A stretch of 64,000 nt of DNA from Corynebacterium doosanense CAU 212 = DSM 45436 (lineage in GTDB: Bacteria; Actinomycetota; Actinomycetes; Mycobacteriales; Mycobacteriaceae): positions 2,604,001 to 2,668,000 of the forward strand of contig NZ_CP006764.1 of the NCBI RefSeq assembly GCF_000767055.1. Reading direction: 5' to 3'. A program made the position numbers and the translations under genes. Below, piece by piece: positions 42,267 to 51,072 of the stretch. Numbering within the stretch: the first letter of the stretch is position 1; every line of letters begins with the position of its first letter. Below the pieces are notes generated by a model. It was given only the letters and a program-made list of their open reading frames with translations. It had not been told where the DNA came from and did not search any database.

Positions 42267-43692
42267 CTCCCTGCCCACCGTTCTGGAGGGCATCGTCGAA
42301 GGCCGGCGGGGACACCTCGCGGAGATCCGCGAGCGCATCGCCCACGTCGATCCCGCCACGTTGCCCGTGTCCACCCGCTCGCTCTATGACTCCCTCGGCG
42401 GGGGAGAGGGGCGGGGGCTCAACCGGTTCATCATGGAGTGCAAGTCTTCTTCCCCGTCCCTGGGGATGATCCGCGAGCACTACGAGCCGGGAGCGATCGC
42501 CCGGGTTTACTCCCGCTACGCCTCCGGCATCTCCGTGCTCTGCGAGCCGGACCGCTTCGGCGGCGACTACGACCACCTCGCCACCGTGGCCAACTCAACC
42601 CACCTGCCCGTGCTGTGCAAGGACTTCATCGTCGACGAGATCCAGGTGCATGCCGCACGGTACTTCGGCGCCGACGCCATCCTGCTTATGCTCTCCGTCG
42701 TCTCCGACGAGGAGTACCGCTCGCTGTCGGACGAGGCGACCCGCCTGGGCATGGACGTGCTCACCGAGGCGATCACCGAGGAGGAGGTCCAGCGCGCCCT
42801 GCGACTCGGGCCGAAGATCGTGGGCATCAACCACCGCAACCTGCACGATCTCTCCATCGACCTGTCCCGCTCGAAGACCCTCACTGTCAATATCCCCGAC
42901 GATGTCGTCGTCGTGTCCGAGTCGGGGATCCGCGATTCGGAAACGGTGCGCCGTCTCGGCGGGCACTCCAACGGATTCCTGGTCGGCTCCCAGCTCACCG
43001 GTCAACCGGACGTGGACCGGGCTGCCCGCGAGCTGGTCTACGGCCCGAACAAGGTCTGCGGCCTCACATCCTGGTCCGCCGCGCAGGCAGCCCGGGCCGC
43101 AGGCGCGGTCTACGGAGGCCTGATCTTCGACCCGTCCTCGCGTCGCAATGTTTCACGTGAAACAGCGGCGTCGATTATCGCCCGCGAACCAGATCTCGCA
43201 TACGTGGCTGTTTCACGTGAAACATCGGGCTGGGCGGAGCGGCTCGTTGATGGCATCCACGCGCTCCAGATCCATTCCCCCTACCAGGGATCTATCGACG
43301 CCGAACTCAAGCTCATCGCCAACGTGCGCCAGCAGGTCGGCGAGGGCGTGGAAATCTGGCGCGCGGTGTCCATGACGGGGGAGCAGGGGCCGGACGTCGC
43401 CAAGCATCTCGCTGAATCTGGTGCAGTAACCCGGCTTGTGCTCGACGCCGGGGACGGCGGAACGGGTACCTCCTTCGACTGGAACACCATCCCGGCCGAG
43501 GTGAAGACCATGTCGCTGCTCGCCGGCGGGATCTCCCCGGGGAACATCCGGGACGCGCTCGCCGCGGGATGCGCCGGGGTCGACCTCAACTCGGGCGTCG
43601 AGTACCCCGCCGGGGCGGGCGCCTGGGCCGGGCACAAGGACACGGGCGCCCTCACCGACATCTTCCAGACCATCCGACAGTTCTCCTACTAA
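42256..43692 (+). CDS. trpCF: Fused indole-3-glycerol phosphate synthase / phosphoribosylanthranilate isomerase
   Basis: 478 residues from the ATG at 42256. The TrpC half (about 1-260) shows FIMECKSSSPSLG, PVLCKDFIVDEIQVHAARYFGADAILLML, GINHRNL and SESGI. The TrpF half starts at KVCGLTSWSAAQAA (catalytic Cys) and ends LAGGISPGNIRDAL and GVDLNSGVEYPAG. It catalyses two successive steps of Trp synthesis. Two exact parS sites (43149-43164, 43209-43224) are read in frame as VSRET, exactly 60 bp apart, in a loop of the TrpF half. Confidence 0.97.
   Translation: MASSSLPTVLEGIVEGRRGHLAEIRERIAHVDPATLPVSTRSLYDSLGGGEGRGLNRFIMECKSSSPSLGMIREHYEPGAIARVYSRYASGISVLCEPDRFGGDYDHLATVANSTHLPVLCKDFIVDEIQVHAARYFGADAILLMLSVVSDEEYRSLSDEATRLGMDVLTEAITEEEVQRALRLGPKIVGINHRNLHDLSIDLSRSKTLTVNIPDDVVVVSESGIRDSETVRRLGGHSNGFLVGSQLTGQPDVDRAARELVYGPNKVCGLTSWSAAQAARAAGAVYGGLIFDPSSRRNVSRETAASIIAREPDLAYVAVSRETSGWAERLVDGIHALQIHSPYQGSIDAELKLIANVRQQVGEGVEIWRAVSMTGEQGPDVAKHLAESGAVTRLVLDAGDGGTGTSFDWNTIPAEVKTMSLLAGGISPGNIRDALAAGCAGVDLNSGVEYPAGAGAWAGHKDTGALTDIFQTIRQFSY
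43149..43164. promoter_or_regulatory. parS site 2, inside trpCF
   Basis: Exact 16-bp ParB palindrome. In the protein it gives (N)VSRET at about residues 299-303. Confidence 0.95.
43209..43224. promoter_or_regulatory. parS site 3, inside trpCF
   Basis: Exact 16-bp ParB palindrome, 60 bp from site 2, read in the same frame as (A)VSRET. Confidence 0.95.
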
Positions 43693-43701
43693 AGGACAAT
43701 C

Positions 43702-44976
43702 ATGACCGACACCTCACCCACGTACGACGGCATCGGCGGCCAGCCGAAACTCCCCGCCTATTTCGGGGAGTTCGGCGGGCAGTTCGTGCCCGAATCCCTC
43801 ATCCCGGCCCTGGACCAGCTGGAGCAGGCGTTCATCGACGCCTGGGCCAGCGAGGAGTTCATGACCGAGTTCCGACGCCTGCTCAAGGATTACCTCGGCC
43901 GCCCCACGCCATTGACCGAGGTGCGCAACGCGGTCACCGGCGATAACGCCCGCATCTTCCTCAAGCGCGAAGACCTCGTCCACGGCGGCGCACACAAGAC
44001 CAACCAGGTCATCGGTCAGGCGCTGCTGGCCAAGCAGATGGGCAAGACCCGCATCATCGCCGAGACGGGCGCCGGCCAGCACGGCACGGCAACCGCGCTC
44101 GTGTGTGCTCTGCTCGGGCTCGACTGTGTCATCTACATGGGTGCCAAGGACGTCGCCCGCCAGCAGCCCAACGTGTACCGCATGCGCCTGCACGGCGCGG
44201 AGGTCATTCCGGTGGATGCCGGGTCCGGAACCCTCAAGGACGCCGTCAATGAGGCGTTGCGCGACTGGACCGCGACCTTCCACGACTCCCACTATCTCCT
44301 GGGCACGGCAGCCGGTCCGCATCCCTTCCCCGCCATCGTGCGGGACTTCCACCGGGTGATTTCCGAGGAGTCCAAGGCGCAGATGGTCGAACGCACCGGT
44401 GCGCTGCCCGACGTCGTCGTGGCTTCTGTCGGCGGCGGCTCCAACGCGATCGGCATGTTCGCCGACTTCCTGCTGGATGAATCGGTCGAGCTCGTGGGCA
44501 CCGAGCCCGGGGGAGAGGGGGTGGAAACCGGCAAACACGGCGCGGCCATCGCCGAGGGAAACATCGGCATCCTCCACGGCACTAAGTCCTACCTCATGCG
44601 CAACCCGGACGGTCAGGTCACCGAGTCCTACTCCATCTCCGCCGGCCTGGACTACCCGGCAGTCGGACCGCAGCACGCTCACCTGGCCAAGACCGGCCGG
44701 GCGAAGTACGTTCCCGTCACCGATAAGGAATCCCTCGCCGCGTTCCAGATCCTCGCGCGCACCGAGGGCATCATCCCCGCGCTGGAGTCCGCGCACGCCT
44801 TCGCCTACGCGCTGCGCCGGGCGGCCGAGGCCGAAGCCGCCGGGGAGAAACTGAACATCCTCGTCTGCCTGTCCGGCCGCGGCGACAAGGACGTCGACCA
44901 CGTCCGCCGCACCCTCGACGAGCGCCCCGACTACGTCCTCGCCGACGAAGACTTCCCCACCTACAAGGAGAACTAG
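43702..44976 (+). CDS. trpB: Tryptophan synthase beta chain
   Basis: 424 residues. The PLP lysine is in [19 protein letters not shown] and the phosphate loop in [30 protein letters not shown] and [14 protein letters not shown] are family signatures. It condenses indole with serine, using indole tunnelled from TrpA. Nine bases after trpCF, four before trpA. Confidence 0.97.
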   Translation: MTDTSPTYDGIGGQPKLPAYFGEFGGQFVPESLIPALDQLEQAFIDAWASEEFMTEFRRLLKDYLGRPTPLTEVRNAVTGDNARIFLKREDLVHGGAHKTNQVIGQALLAKQMGKTRIIAETGAGQHGTATALVCALLGLDCVIYMGAKDVARQQPNVYRMRLHGAEVIPVDAGSGTLKDAVNEALRDWTATFHDSHYLLGTAAGPHPFPAIVRDFHRVISEESKAQMVERTGALPDVVVASVGGGSNAIGMFADFLLDESVELVGTEPGGEGVETGKHGAAIAEGNIGILHGTKSYLMRNPDGQVTESYSISAGLDYPAVGPQHAHLAKTGRAKYVPVTDKESLAAFQILARTEGIIPALESAHAFAYALRRAAEAEAAGEKLNILVCLSGRGDKDVDHVRRTLDERPDYVLADEDFPTYKEN

Positions 44977-44980
44977 AGCC

Positions 44981-45823
44981 ATGACCGACCGTTATGAAGC
45001 ATTGTTCCGCTCACTGGGGGAGAAGGACGAAGGAGCGTTTGTCCCCTTCCTCATGCTCGCCGACCCCAACATCGACGACAGCTGGGAGATCATCCAGGCC
45101 GTCGTTGAGGCGGGTGCCGACGCCCTCGAGCTCGGCGTCCCCTTCTCCGACCCCGTGGCGGACGGGCCCACCATCCAGAAGTCCCACATCCGGGCGCTCG
45201 ACGGGGGCTCCACGGTGCAGAAGTGCCTGGAGCTGATCCGCAGGACCCGCGAGGCCTACCCCGACCTGCCTATCGGCATGCTCATCTACGCCAACGTCGC
45301 CTACGTACGCGGCCTGGAGGCGTTCTACCAGGAGTTCAAGGACGCCGGTGCAGACTCCATCCTGCTGCCCGACGTCCCCGCCCGCGAGGGTGCTCCCTTC
45401 GCCGCAGCTGCGGAGGCAGCGGGGATCGCTCCCATCTTCATCGCCCCCGCCCAGGCCTCGGAGGCCTCGCTGAAGGGCGTGGCTGCTCGATCCAGGGGAT
45501 ACATCTACGCGATCTCCCGCGACGGAGTCACCGGTACGGAGAAGGAGTCGGACACGTCCGGGCTGAAGGAAGTGGTGGACAACGTCAACCGGTTCGGGGG
45601 CGCCCCGGTTCTCCTGGGATTCGGCATCTCCTCGCCCACCCACGTCCGGGACGCCATCGCGGCCGGGGCGTCCGGTGCGATCACCGGTTCCGCACTGACC
45701 AAGATTATCGACGCGCACTCGGAGGGCGAGCACCCCGAGCCCGGCAAGATCTCCGACATGGCGGCGCTGCGCGCGGACATCGCGGAGTTTGTCTCCGAGA
45801 TGAAGGAAGCGACACGCAGCTGA
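44981..45823 (+). CDS. trpA: Tryptophan synthase alpha chain
   Basis: 280 residues. Catalytic Glu is in ALELGVPFSDPVADGPTIQ and Asp in LLPDVPAREGAPF; the phosphate loop is GFGISSPTHVRDAI and GASGAITGSAL. It cleaves indole-3-glycerol phosphate. Last gene of the operon, followed by a long inverted repeat. Confidence 0.97.
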   Translation: MTDRYEALFRSLGEKDEGAFVPFLMLADPNIDDSWEIIQAVVEAGADALELGVPFSDPVADGPTIQKSHIRALDGGSTVQKCLELIRRTREAYPDLPIGMLIYANVAYVRGLEAFYQEFKDAGADSILLPDVPAREGAPFAAAAEAAGIAPIFIAPAQASEASLKGVAARSRGYIYAISRDGVTGTEKESDTSGLKEVVDNVNRFGGAPVLLGFGISSPTHVRDAIAAGASGAITGSALTKIIDAHSEGEHPEPGKISDMAALRADIAEFVSEMKEATRS

Positions 45824-45847
45824 AGCTGACCGCAGTTTTTTCGCACA

Positions 45848-45892
45848 GTGACGTTATTTCTCCCGGCGGGCACCAGGGAAAGATAACGTCAC
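45848..45892. terminator. Long inverted repeat after trpA
   Basis: GTGACGTTAT (45848-45857) pairs with ATAACGTCAC (45883-45892); TTCTCCC/GGGAAAG pair further inside with one mismatch, leaving an 11-base loop. It is 25 bases past the trpA stop and a likely end of the trp operon, although no T run follows. Confidence 0.55.
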
Positions 45893-45988
45893 AGAAGTGT
45901 CAGACTAGAGGCTCTGCCCGATAATGGGGGAGGCCCGCCATTGACCCTCCCGGCCCACCTTCCCCGACGGGAGGGCATACTGGAACCC

Positions 45989-46369
45989 ATGAGCGACTCT
46001 CCGATCTCGTGCAGCAGAAGAACTTTCCTCCTGGCGACCGCGACCACCGCGGCGGGCGCGTTCCTCGCCGCCTGCGGCAGCAAGGCCGCCGAAAGCATCG
46101 CGATCGGTGACGTGCCCGTCGGCGGGGCCGTGTTCGCGGGCGACATCATCATCGCGCAGCCCACGGCAGGGCAGTTCGCCGCATACTCCCGTACCTGCCC
46201 ACACCAGGGCAACACCATCGACAAGATCGACGGCGGGACAGTCACGTGCACGGCCCACGGGTCCACCTTCGACATCGCTGACGGCTCTGTCGTCAGCGGC
46301 GTCGCCCGCGATCCCCTGACGCGGGGGAGCGCCACCGCCGAAGACGGGACCGTCTCAGCGACGCTCTAA
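45989..46369 (+). CDS. Rieske [2Fe-2S] lipoprotein, Tat-type signal
   Basis: 126 residues from the ATG at 45989. The signal has a twin Arg (SRRTFLLATATTAAGAF) and a lipobox LAAC (Cys29), so it is folded before export and then lipid-anchored. The cluster ligands are CPHQG and CTAHGSTFD. Small Rieske proteins of this type carry electrons outside the membrane; the partner is unknown. A parS site begins ten bases after its stop. Confidence 0.88.
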   Translation: MSDSPISCSRRTFLLATATTAAGAFLAACGSKAAESIAIGDVPVGGAVFAGDIIIAQPTAGQFAAYSRTCPHQGNTIDKIDGGTVTCTAHGSTFDIADGSVVSGVARDPLTRGSATAEDGTVSATL

Positions 46370-46378
46370 CGGCCCGGC

Positions 46379-46394
46379 CGTTTCACGTGAAACA
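46379..46394. promoter_or_regulatory. parS site 4 (one mismatch)
   Basis: CGTTTCACGTGAAACA, differing from the ParB consensus at the first base only. Between the Rieske and symporter genes. Confidence 0.88.
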
Positions 46395-46431
46395 TCCTGC
46401 GGGATACTGAGACCCGATAGAGTGACTCACC

Positions 46432-47391
46432 ATGATCGAACGCATCAAGGGAACAGATCCACTCATCGTGCTCATAGTCCTGGCCGTCATCGTTGCCATC
46501 ATCTTTCCGGCGCGAGGATCTTTTGCCGACGCCTTCCAGGTGGCCACCAACGTCGCCATCGCCCTGCTCTTCTACCTCTATGGCGCGCGCCTCTCCACCC
46601 GCGAGGCGCTGGCGGGCCTGACCCACTGGAAGCTGCACCTGACCATCCTGGCGTTCACCTTCGTGGTGTACCCGCTCATCGCCCTCGCGCTGCGACCCGT
46701 CCTCACCCCCTTCATCTCCGAGGAGCTCTACCGGGGCATCGTCTTCCTCGCGCTGGTACCCAGCACCGTGCAATCCTCGGTGGCCTTCACCTCAATCGCC
46801 CGCGGCAACATAGCCGGGGCGATCGTCGCCGCCTCGGCCTCCTCGCTGGTGGGTGTGCTGGCGACCCCGCTGCTCGTGCTGCTGCTCATGTCCACGGGAG
46901 ACGGCATCACCATCGACTCTAGCGTCTTCCTCGACATCGCGCTCCTGCTGCTCCTGCCGTTTGTCCTCGGGCAGCTCACCCGTCGGTGGACCAAGGACAT
47001 CGCCGCCAGCAAGGCCACCAAGATCGTCGACCGGGGTTCCATCACCATGGTGGTGTACTCCGCGTTCTCCGCGGGGATGGTCGCCGGCATCTGGAGCCAG
47101 GTTTCGGTGGGGGAGATCATCTTCCTCTGCGTCTTCTCCGCGGCCCTCGTGGCGGCGATGCTCTGGCTCACCCGGTTCGCGGCCACCAGGCTCGGATTTA
47201 ACCGGGCGGACACCATCGCCATCGAGTTCTGTGGATCCAAGAAGTCCCTGGCCACCGGGCTCCCCATGGCCACGGTCATCTTCGGCGCGAGCTCACTCGG
47301 ACTGCTCATCCTGCCGCTGATGATCTACCACCAGATCCAGCTCATGATGTGCTCGTGGCTAGCCGCCCGCTACGGCCGCCAGGACGCCTAG
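46432..47391 (+). CDS. Bile acid:sodium symporter family protein (BASS/SBF-like)
   Basis: 319 residues with about ten helices. It starts DPLIVLIVLAVIVAIIFPARG; the helix-break regions are LALVPSTVQSSVAFTSIARGN and EFCGSKKSLATGLPMA, matching the SBF/YfeH subgroup. Such proteins move organic anions with Na+. The substrate is unknown. Flanked by parS sites on both sides. Confidence 0.87.
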   Translation: MIERIKGTDPLIVLIVLAVIVAIIFPARGSFADAFQVATNVAIALLFYLYGARLSTREALAGLTHWKLHLTILAFTFVVYPLIALALRPVLTPFISEELYRGIVFLALVPSTVQSSVAFTSIARGNIAGAIVAASASSLVGVLATPLLVLLLMSTGDGITIDSSVFLDIALLLLLPFVLGQLTRRWTKDIAASKATKIVDRGSITMVVYSAFSAGMVAGIWSQVSVGEIIFLCVFSAALVAAMLWLTRFAATRLGFNRADTIAIEFCGSKKSLATGLPMATVIFGASSLGLLILPLMIYHQIQLMMCSWLAARYGRQDA

Positions 47392-47420
47392 GTTTGCCTA
47401 AACGGGCGACAGCGACGACG

Positions 47421-47741
47421 ATGTTTCACGTGAAACCTCGCCACTACGTCCGTACCGAACTCACCGTCCCCGGAGCAGGAACCGCCGTCCACATCGCGGA
47501 TCTCGAAGAGATCGACCAGACGACGTGCCGCATGAAACGCATCATCGAACTCGCTCCGGACGACACCATCATGGGGTTCGTCGGGGAGGGCCGGAGCGCG
47601 GGGCAGGCACAGGCCCCGATGGAAACCGTGCCCCACCCGGACACCTACGGAGACTTCCCCGACATCAGCGTCACCCGTCTGCGAGCCGATGAGTTCCACG
47701 CCCTGTGGACCGAGGCGCTGGCGAAATTCCCCGGGGCCTGA
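47421..47741 (+). CDS. Protein of unknown function beginning within a parS site
   Basis: 106 residues from the ATG at 47421, MFHVKPRHYVRTELTVPGAG. The first codons are formed by a parS site. The rest is a small mixed fold with no Cys pair of note and no signal. The true start could be further in, since no clear ribosome-binding site is seen. It is convergent with azlD, with stops adjacent. No family recognised. Confidence 0.65.
   Translation: MFHVKPRHYVRTELTVPGAGTAVHIADLEEIDQTTCRMKRIIELAPDDTIMGFVGEGRSAGQAQAPMETVPHPDTYGDFPDISVTRLRADEFHALWTEALAKFPGA
47422..47437. promoter_or_regulatory. parS site 5 (one mismatch), over a start codon
   Basis: TGTTTCACGTGAAACC, differing at the last base. It overlaps codons 1-6 of the unknown gene. 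Confidence 0.88.
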
Positions 47742-48080
47742 CTAGAACACCAGGTTGACCAGGACCATGTAGAACGCCGTGCCCAGCAGGATCGACCAGG
47801 CCGGCTTGTTCAACCACAGGTGAAGGGCCAGCGTCGCCGCCACCGCCAGCAGCCCCGGGAGCAACCCTCCCGGGGCTGAGGTCTGCCCGGCCAGGGTGTA
47901 CACAACCAGAACGGTCATCACTCCCACGGGCATGGTCACCCCGAGAAGATGGACGAGGCTGGAGGAGCCGAGCGACTTACGGATGGAGAAGGGAACCACG
48001 CGCAGGATCACCGTGACCAACGCGATGGGCACCATCACCACAAGCACCATCTCGAGGGTGACACCCTCCGGCAGGCCCAC
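47742..48080 (-). CDS. azlD: AzlD-family membrane protein
   Basis: 112 residues from the GTG at 48078-48080, which overlaps the azlC stop (TAGTG). Four helices: MVLVVMVPIALVTVILRVV, LVHLLGVTMPVGVMTVLVVY, GLLAVAATLALHLWLN and SILLGTAFYMVLVNLVF. The small subunit of AzlCD-type exporters of branched-chain amino acids; in C. glutamicum the pair is BrnEF (BrnE small). The substrate is by family only. Confidence 0.82.
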   Translation of the reverse strand: MGLPEGVTLEMVLVVMVPIALVTVILRVVPFSIRKSLGSSSLVHLLGVTMPVGVMTVLVVYTLAGQTSAPGGLLPGLLAVAATLALHLWLNKPAWSILLGTAFYMVLVNLVF

Positions 48081-48808
48081 TAACGCCGTTCCTCGGGGCG
48101 GAGGGTGAGCAGGGCGTCGATACGCGGCGAAAGAAAACGAACCACCAGCAGTACGAAGTAGACACTCAGCGCAGCCAGCAGGAGCTGCTGCGGGAGCAGG
48201 AGGGCCGCGGCCACTCCGAACAGGGCAGCGCACAGGGGGAGTGAGAAGTCGGGGTTGTTGCGGAACGCCTCCACGGCGAGGACGACAAACAACGCGGTGA
48301 GCGCGAAGTCGAGACCCTCCCAGGAGATCACCACCGCGGAGCCGCCTAGCGCGCCCACGATGCCCGAGATCACCCAGGACAGCTGGCAGAACAGCGAGAT
48401 GGTGAGCAGACGGGTCGAGGAGACGGGCCGACCGTCCTCCAGACCATCAGAGCCGAAGCGGCCGGTAATGGCATAGACCTCATCGGTGAGTGCGTAGGTG
48501 GCGTACCCGCGCCCCAGCAGCGGGCCGATCCGGTGGCGGGGATAGGTGAGCCCGTAGAAGATGTGCCGGAAGTTGACCAGGACGCCGATGATGAGCGCGG
48601 TGACCCACCCCGTGCCCGCGGTGATCAGGCCGAGCGCCAGAAACTCCATGGACCCCGCGTACAGCACGATGGAGAAGACCGGGGCCCACCACCAGTCGAA
48701 ACCCGTCTGCACGACCAGGAGGCCGAAGGCGAGCCCCAGCGGGACGAGTCCTAGGCCGACGGCCCAGCTGTCGCGCAGGCCCGCCGCCACCTCGCCGCGC
48801 GCGGGCAT
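48080..48808 (-). CDS. azlC: AzlC-family permease
   Basis: 242 residues from the ATG at 48806-48808, overlapping the yqgE stop by one base. About seven helices; family motifs VPLGLAFGLLVVQTGFDWWW, LVNFRHIFYGLTY and YALTDEVYAIT. The large subunit of a branched-chain amino acid exporter (BrnF/AzlC). Chained start-stop overlaps yqgE-azlC-azlD indicate one transcript. Confidence 0.85.
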   Translation of the reverse strand: MPARGEVAAGLRDSWAVGLGLVPLGLAFGLLVVQTGFDWWWAPVFSIVLYAGSMEFLALGLITAGTGWVTALIIGVLVNFRHIFYGLTYPRHRIGPLLGRGYATYALTDEVYAITGRFGSDGLEDGRPVSSTRLLTISLFCQLSWVISGIVGALGGSAVVISWEGLDFALTALFVVLAVEAFRNNPDFSLPLCAALFGVAAALLLPQQLLLAALSVYFVLLVVRFLSPRIDALLTLRPEERR

Positions 48809-49449
48809 CAGTTTTCCGCGACGTCGGCGGGGTAGGTGGAGAACAGCGGCAGCGGCATCGGCTGGCGGCGCATGACATCTCCCCAGAGGTCGGCGCGGCC
48901 GGGCATGATGACATCGCCGGGCAGCGCCGGCACGATGTACCAGTCGCCGCGTTCGATCTCGTCGTCGAGCTGGCCGGGAGCCCACTCGCAGTAACCGGCG
49001 AACAGTCGCATGCCCTCGACGAGCTCACCCAGCTCCGCGGGGTCCGACCGCAGGTCGATGTGGGCGAGGCGGTTGGCGAGCCGATTGAGCTGGGGCGCCG
49101 CGTTGATGTCCACGCCCGGCCGGGTGACGCCGAGCCCGACGACGGACTGCTGATTCACGGGGCCACCGATGTACAGGGCCTGCGGCTTGGCCACCACGTC
49201 GGCCCACTCGGGCATGAGGTTGGCCACCGCGAGCTCGCTGCGCTGGGTGAGGTTGACGCCGAAGGTCAGCACCTCGTTGTGCTCGATGATGAGGATCACG
49301 GAACGGGCGAACATGTCGGACAGCATGCCCGGAGCGGAGATGAGCAGCATGCCGGGGGAGGGTTCCCCGCGCTCCAGGGCGGTGAACAGGCGGTCAGCGT
49401 AGAAACTGGGCACGGGGACGATCCTTTTTTCAGTGGGCGTGTCTGGCAA
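48808..49449 (-). CDS. YqgE/AlgH family protein
   Basis: 213 residues. Family signatures are GEPSPGMLLISAPGMLSDMFARSVILI and LYIGGPVNQQSVVGL, with GYCEWAPGQLDDEI. Cytoplasmic. Function unknown; structures of the family are known. First gene of the yqgE-azlC-azlD chain and 12 bases after the cca stop, so cca may read into it. Confidence 0.92.
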   Translation of the reverse strand: MPDTPTEKRIVPVPSFYADRLFTALERGEPSPGMLLISAPGMLSDMFARSVILIIEHNEVLTFGVNLTQRSELAVANLMPEWADVVAKPQALYIGGPVNQQSVVGLGVTRPGVDINAAPQLNRLANRLAHIDLRSDPAELGELVEGMRLFAGYCEWAPGQLDDEIERGDWYIVPALPGDVIMPGRADLWGDVMRRQPMPLPLFSTYPADVAEN

Positions 49450-49461
49450 CTCTAGGTGGGC

Positions 49462-50952
49462 TCACGCCTGCTCGCCAGCCCACCATTCACGAAGCAGGCG
49501 GGTGGCTTCCTCGCGTTCCAGCGGCCCGTGTTCCAGGCGCAGCTCCTTGAGAAAGGACCACGCCCGGCCGACGTCGGGGCCGGGGCGGAGGTCGAGGATG
49601 CGCATGATCTCGTCGCCGTCGAGATCCGGGCGCACGCGGGCGAGATCCTCCTTCTCCGCGATCTCGGCAATCCGCTTCTCCAGGTCGTCGTAGGTGCGCT
49701 GGAGCCGGCCGGCCTTCTTCGGGTTGCGGGTGGTGGAGTCCGCGCGCACCAGTTTATGCAGGCGAGGAAGCAGATCCCCGGCGTCGGCGACGTAACGCCG
49801 CACCGCGGAATCGCTCCACGCGCCCTCGCCGTAACCGTGGAAACGCATGTGCAGGAACACCAGCTGCGAGATGTCGGAGACGTCGGACTTGGAGAACTTC
49901 AGCTCCTTCAGCCGCTTACGCGCCAGCTTGGCGCCGACGACCTCGTGGTGGTGGAAGCTCACGCCCCCGCCCTCCTTGAGCTCCTTGGTGTCCGGCTTGC
50001 CGATGTCGTGCAGCAGCGCGGCCCACCGCAGCACGAGGTCGGGGCCCTGCTCCGGATCCTCCTGGTCGATCGCCTGCCGCATGACCTGAAGCGAGTGGCG
50101 GTACACGTCCTTGTGCTGTTTGTGCTCGTCCTCGGTCATCTTCAGCGCGCCGACCTCGGGAAGCACGATCGCGCCCAGACCGGTCTCCACCAGGAGATCG
50201 ATCCCGGCGGAGGGGTCCGCACCACCGATGAGTTTGTTGAGCTCGACATGCACCCGTTCAGCCGTGATCCGCGAAATCTGCCCCGCCATGTCCGTCATGG
50301 CGTCCTGAACACGCTTGGCGACGCTGAATTCCAGCTGACTGACAAAACGAGCGGCACGGAGCATGCGCAGGGGATCGTCGTTGAAGGACTGCTCCGGGGT
50401 GCCGGGCGTGTCCAGCACCCGGCGGGAGAGATCCGCCAGCCCCCCGGCCGAGTCATGGAACTCGGAGGCCAGCTCGCCGTCGACCATGGTGAGGCGGACC
50501 GCCATGGCGTTAATGGTGAAATCCCGGCGCACGAGATCGCCCTCGAGGGTGTCGCCGAACGTCACCTCGGGGTTGCGGGAGTCACCGTCGTAGAGGTCGG
50601 AACGGAACGTGGTGATCTCAATCTGCTGGCCCCGGTGCTGGGCGGAGACGGTTCCATACTCAATGCCCGTGTCCCAGACCACCTCGCACTGGGCGTCGAG
50701 AAGCTCCTTCACCACGTCGGGCCTGGCCGGGGTGGTGAAGTCGAGGTCGTTGCCGAGACGGCCGAGGAGGGCGTCGCGGACCGAGCCGCCGACGAGGTAG
50801 AGCGCGTGGCCCGCCGCGTCGAAGGCCGCCACGAGGTCGACCAGAACCGGGGCGAGTCCGGAGATGGTGTTCTGGGCACGGACGAGCTGTGCTAGGGCCT
50901 CCTCGCTGGTGTCGGTCGCCTGTTCACCACGGGATTCATGAGAGCTTGTCAC
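49462..50952 (-). CDS. cca: CCA tRNA nucleotidyltransferase
   Basis: 496 residues from the GTG at 50950-50952. The polymerase head has LVGGSVRDALLGRLGNDLDFTT with the metal-binding Asp pair and RRDFTINAMAVRL. The ATP/CTP-selecting DDPLRMLRAARFVSQL follows. The C-terminal part is an HD domain (ALLHDIGKP). It adds CCA to tRNA 3' ends. In mycobacteria it is annotated pcnA and is also divergent from mutT4. The start has no strong ribosome-binding site, fitting a leaderless message. Confidence 0.94.
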   Translation of the reverse strand: MTSSHESRGEQATDTSEEALAQLVRAQNTISGLAPVLVDLVAAFDAAGHALYLVGGSVRDALLGRLGNDLDFTTPARPDVVKELLDAQCEVVWDTGIEYGTVSAQHRGQQIEITTFRSDLYDGDSRNPEVTFGDTLEGDLVRRDFTINAMAVRLTMVDGELASEFHDSAGGLADLSRRVLDTPGTPEQSFNDDPLRMLRAARFVSQLEFSVAKRVQDAMTDMAGQISRITAERVHVELNKLIGGADPSAGIDLLVETGLGAIVLPEVGALKMTEDEHKQHKDVYRHSLQVMRQAIDQEDPEQGPDLVLRWAALLHDIGKPDTKELKEGGGVSFHHHEVVGAKLARKRLKELKFSKSDVSDISQLVFLHMRFHGYGEGAWSDSAVRRYVADAGDLLPRLHKLVRADSTTRNPKKAGRLQRTYDDLEKRIAEIAEKEDLARVRPDLDGDEIMRILDLRPGPDVGRAWSFLKELRLEHGPLEREEATRLLREWWAGEQA

Positions 50953-51072
50953 GCGACACACCTTACCGCCCGGCCCGGGGCCACCCCATCGGGTGGGAGG
51001 GCGGGAAGATACCCGCGCGCCACCGGGTAGAGGAATCTCCCATTTGGGTATCCAGCGGATACCATTCAGGGG

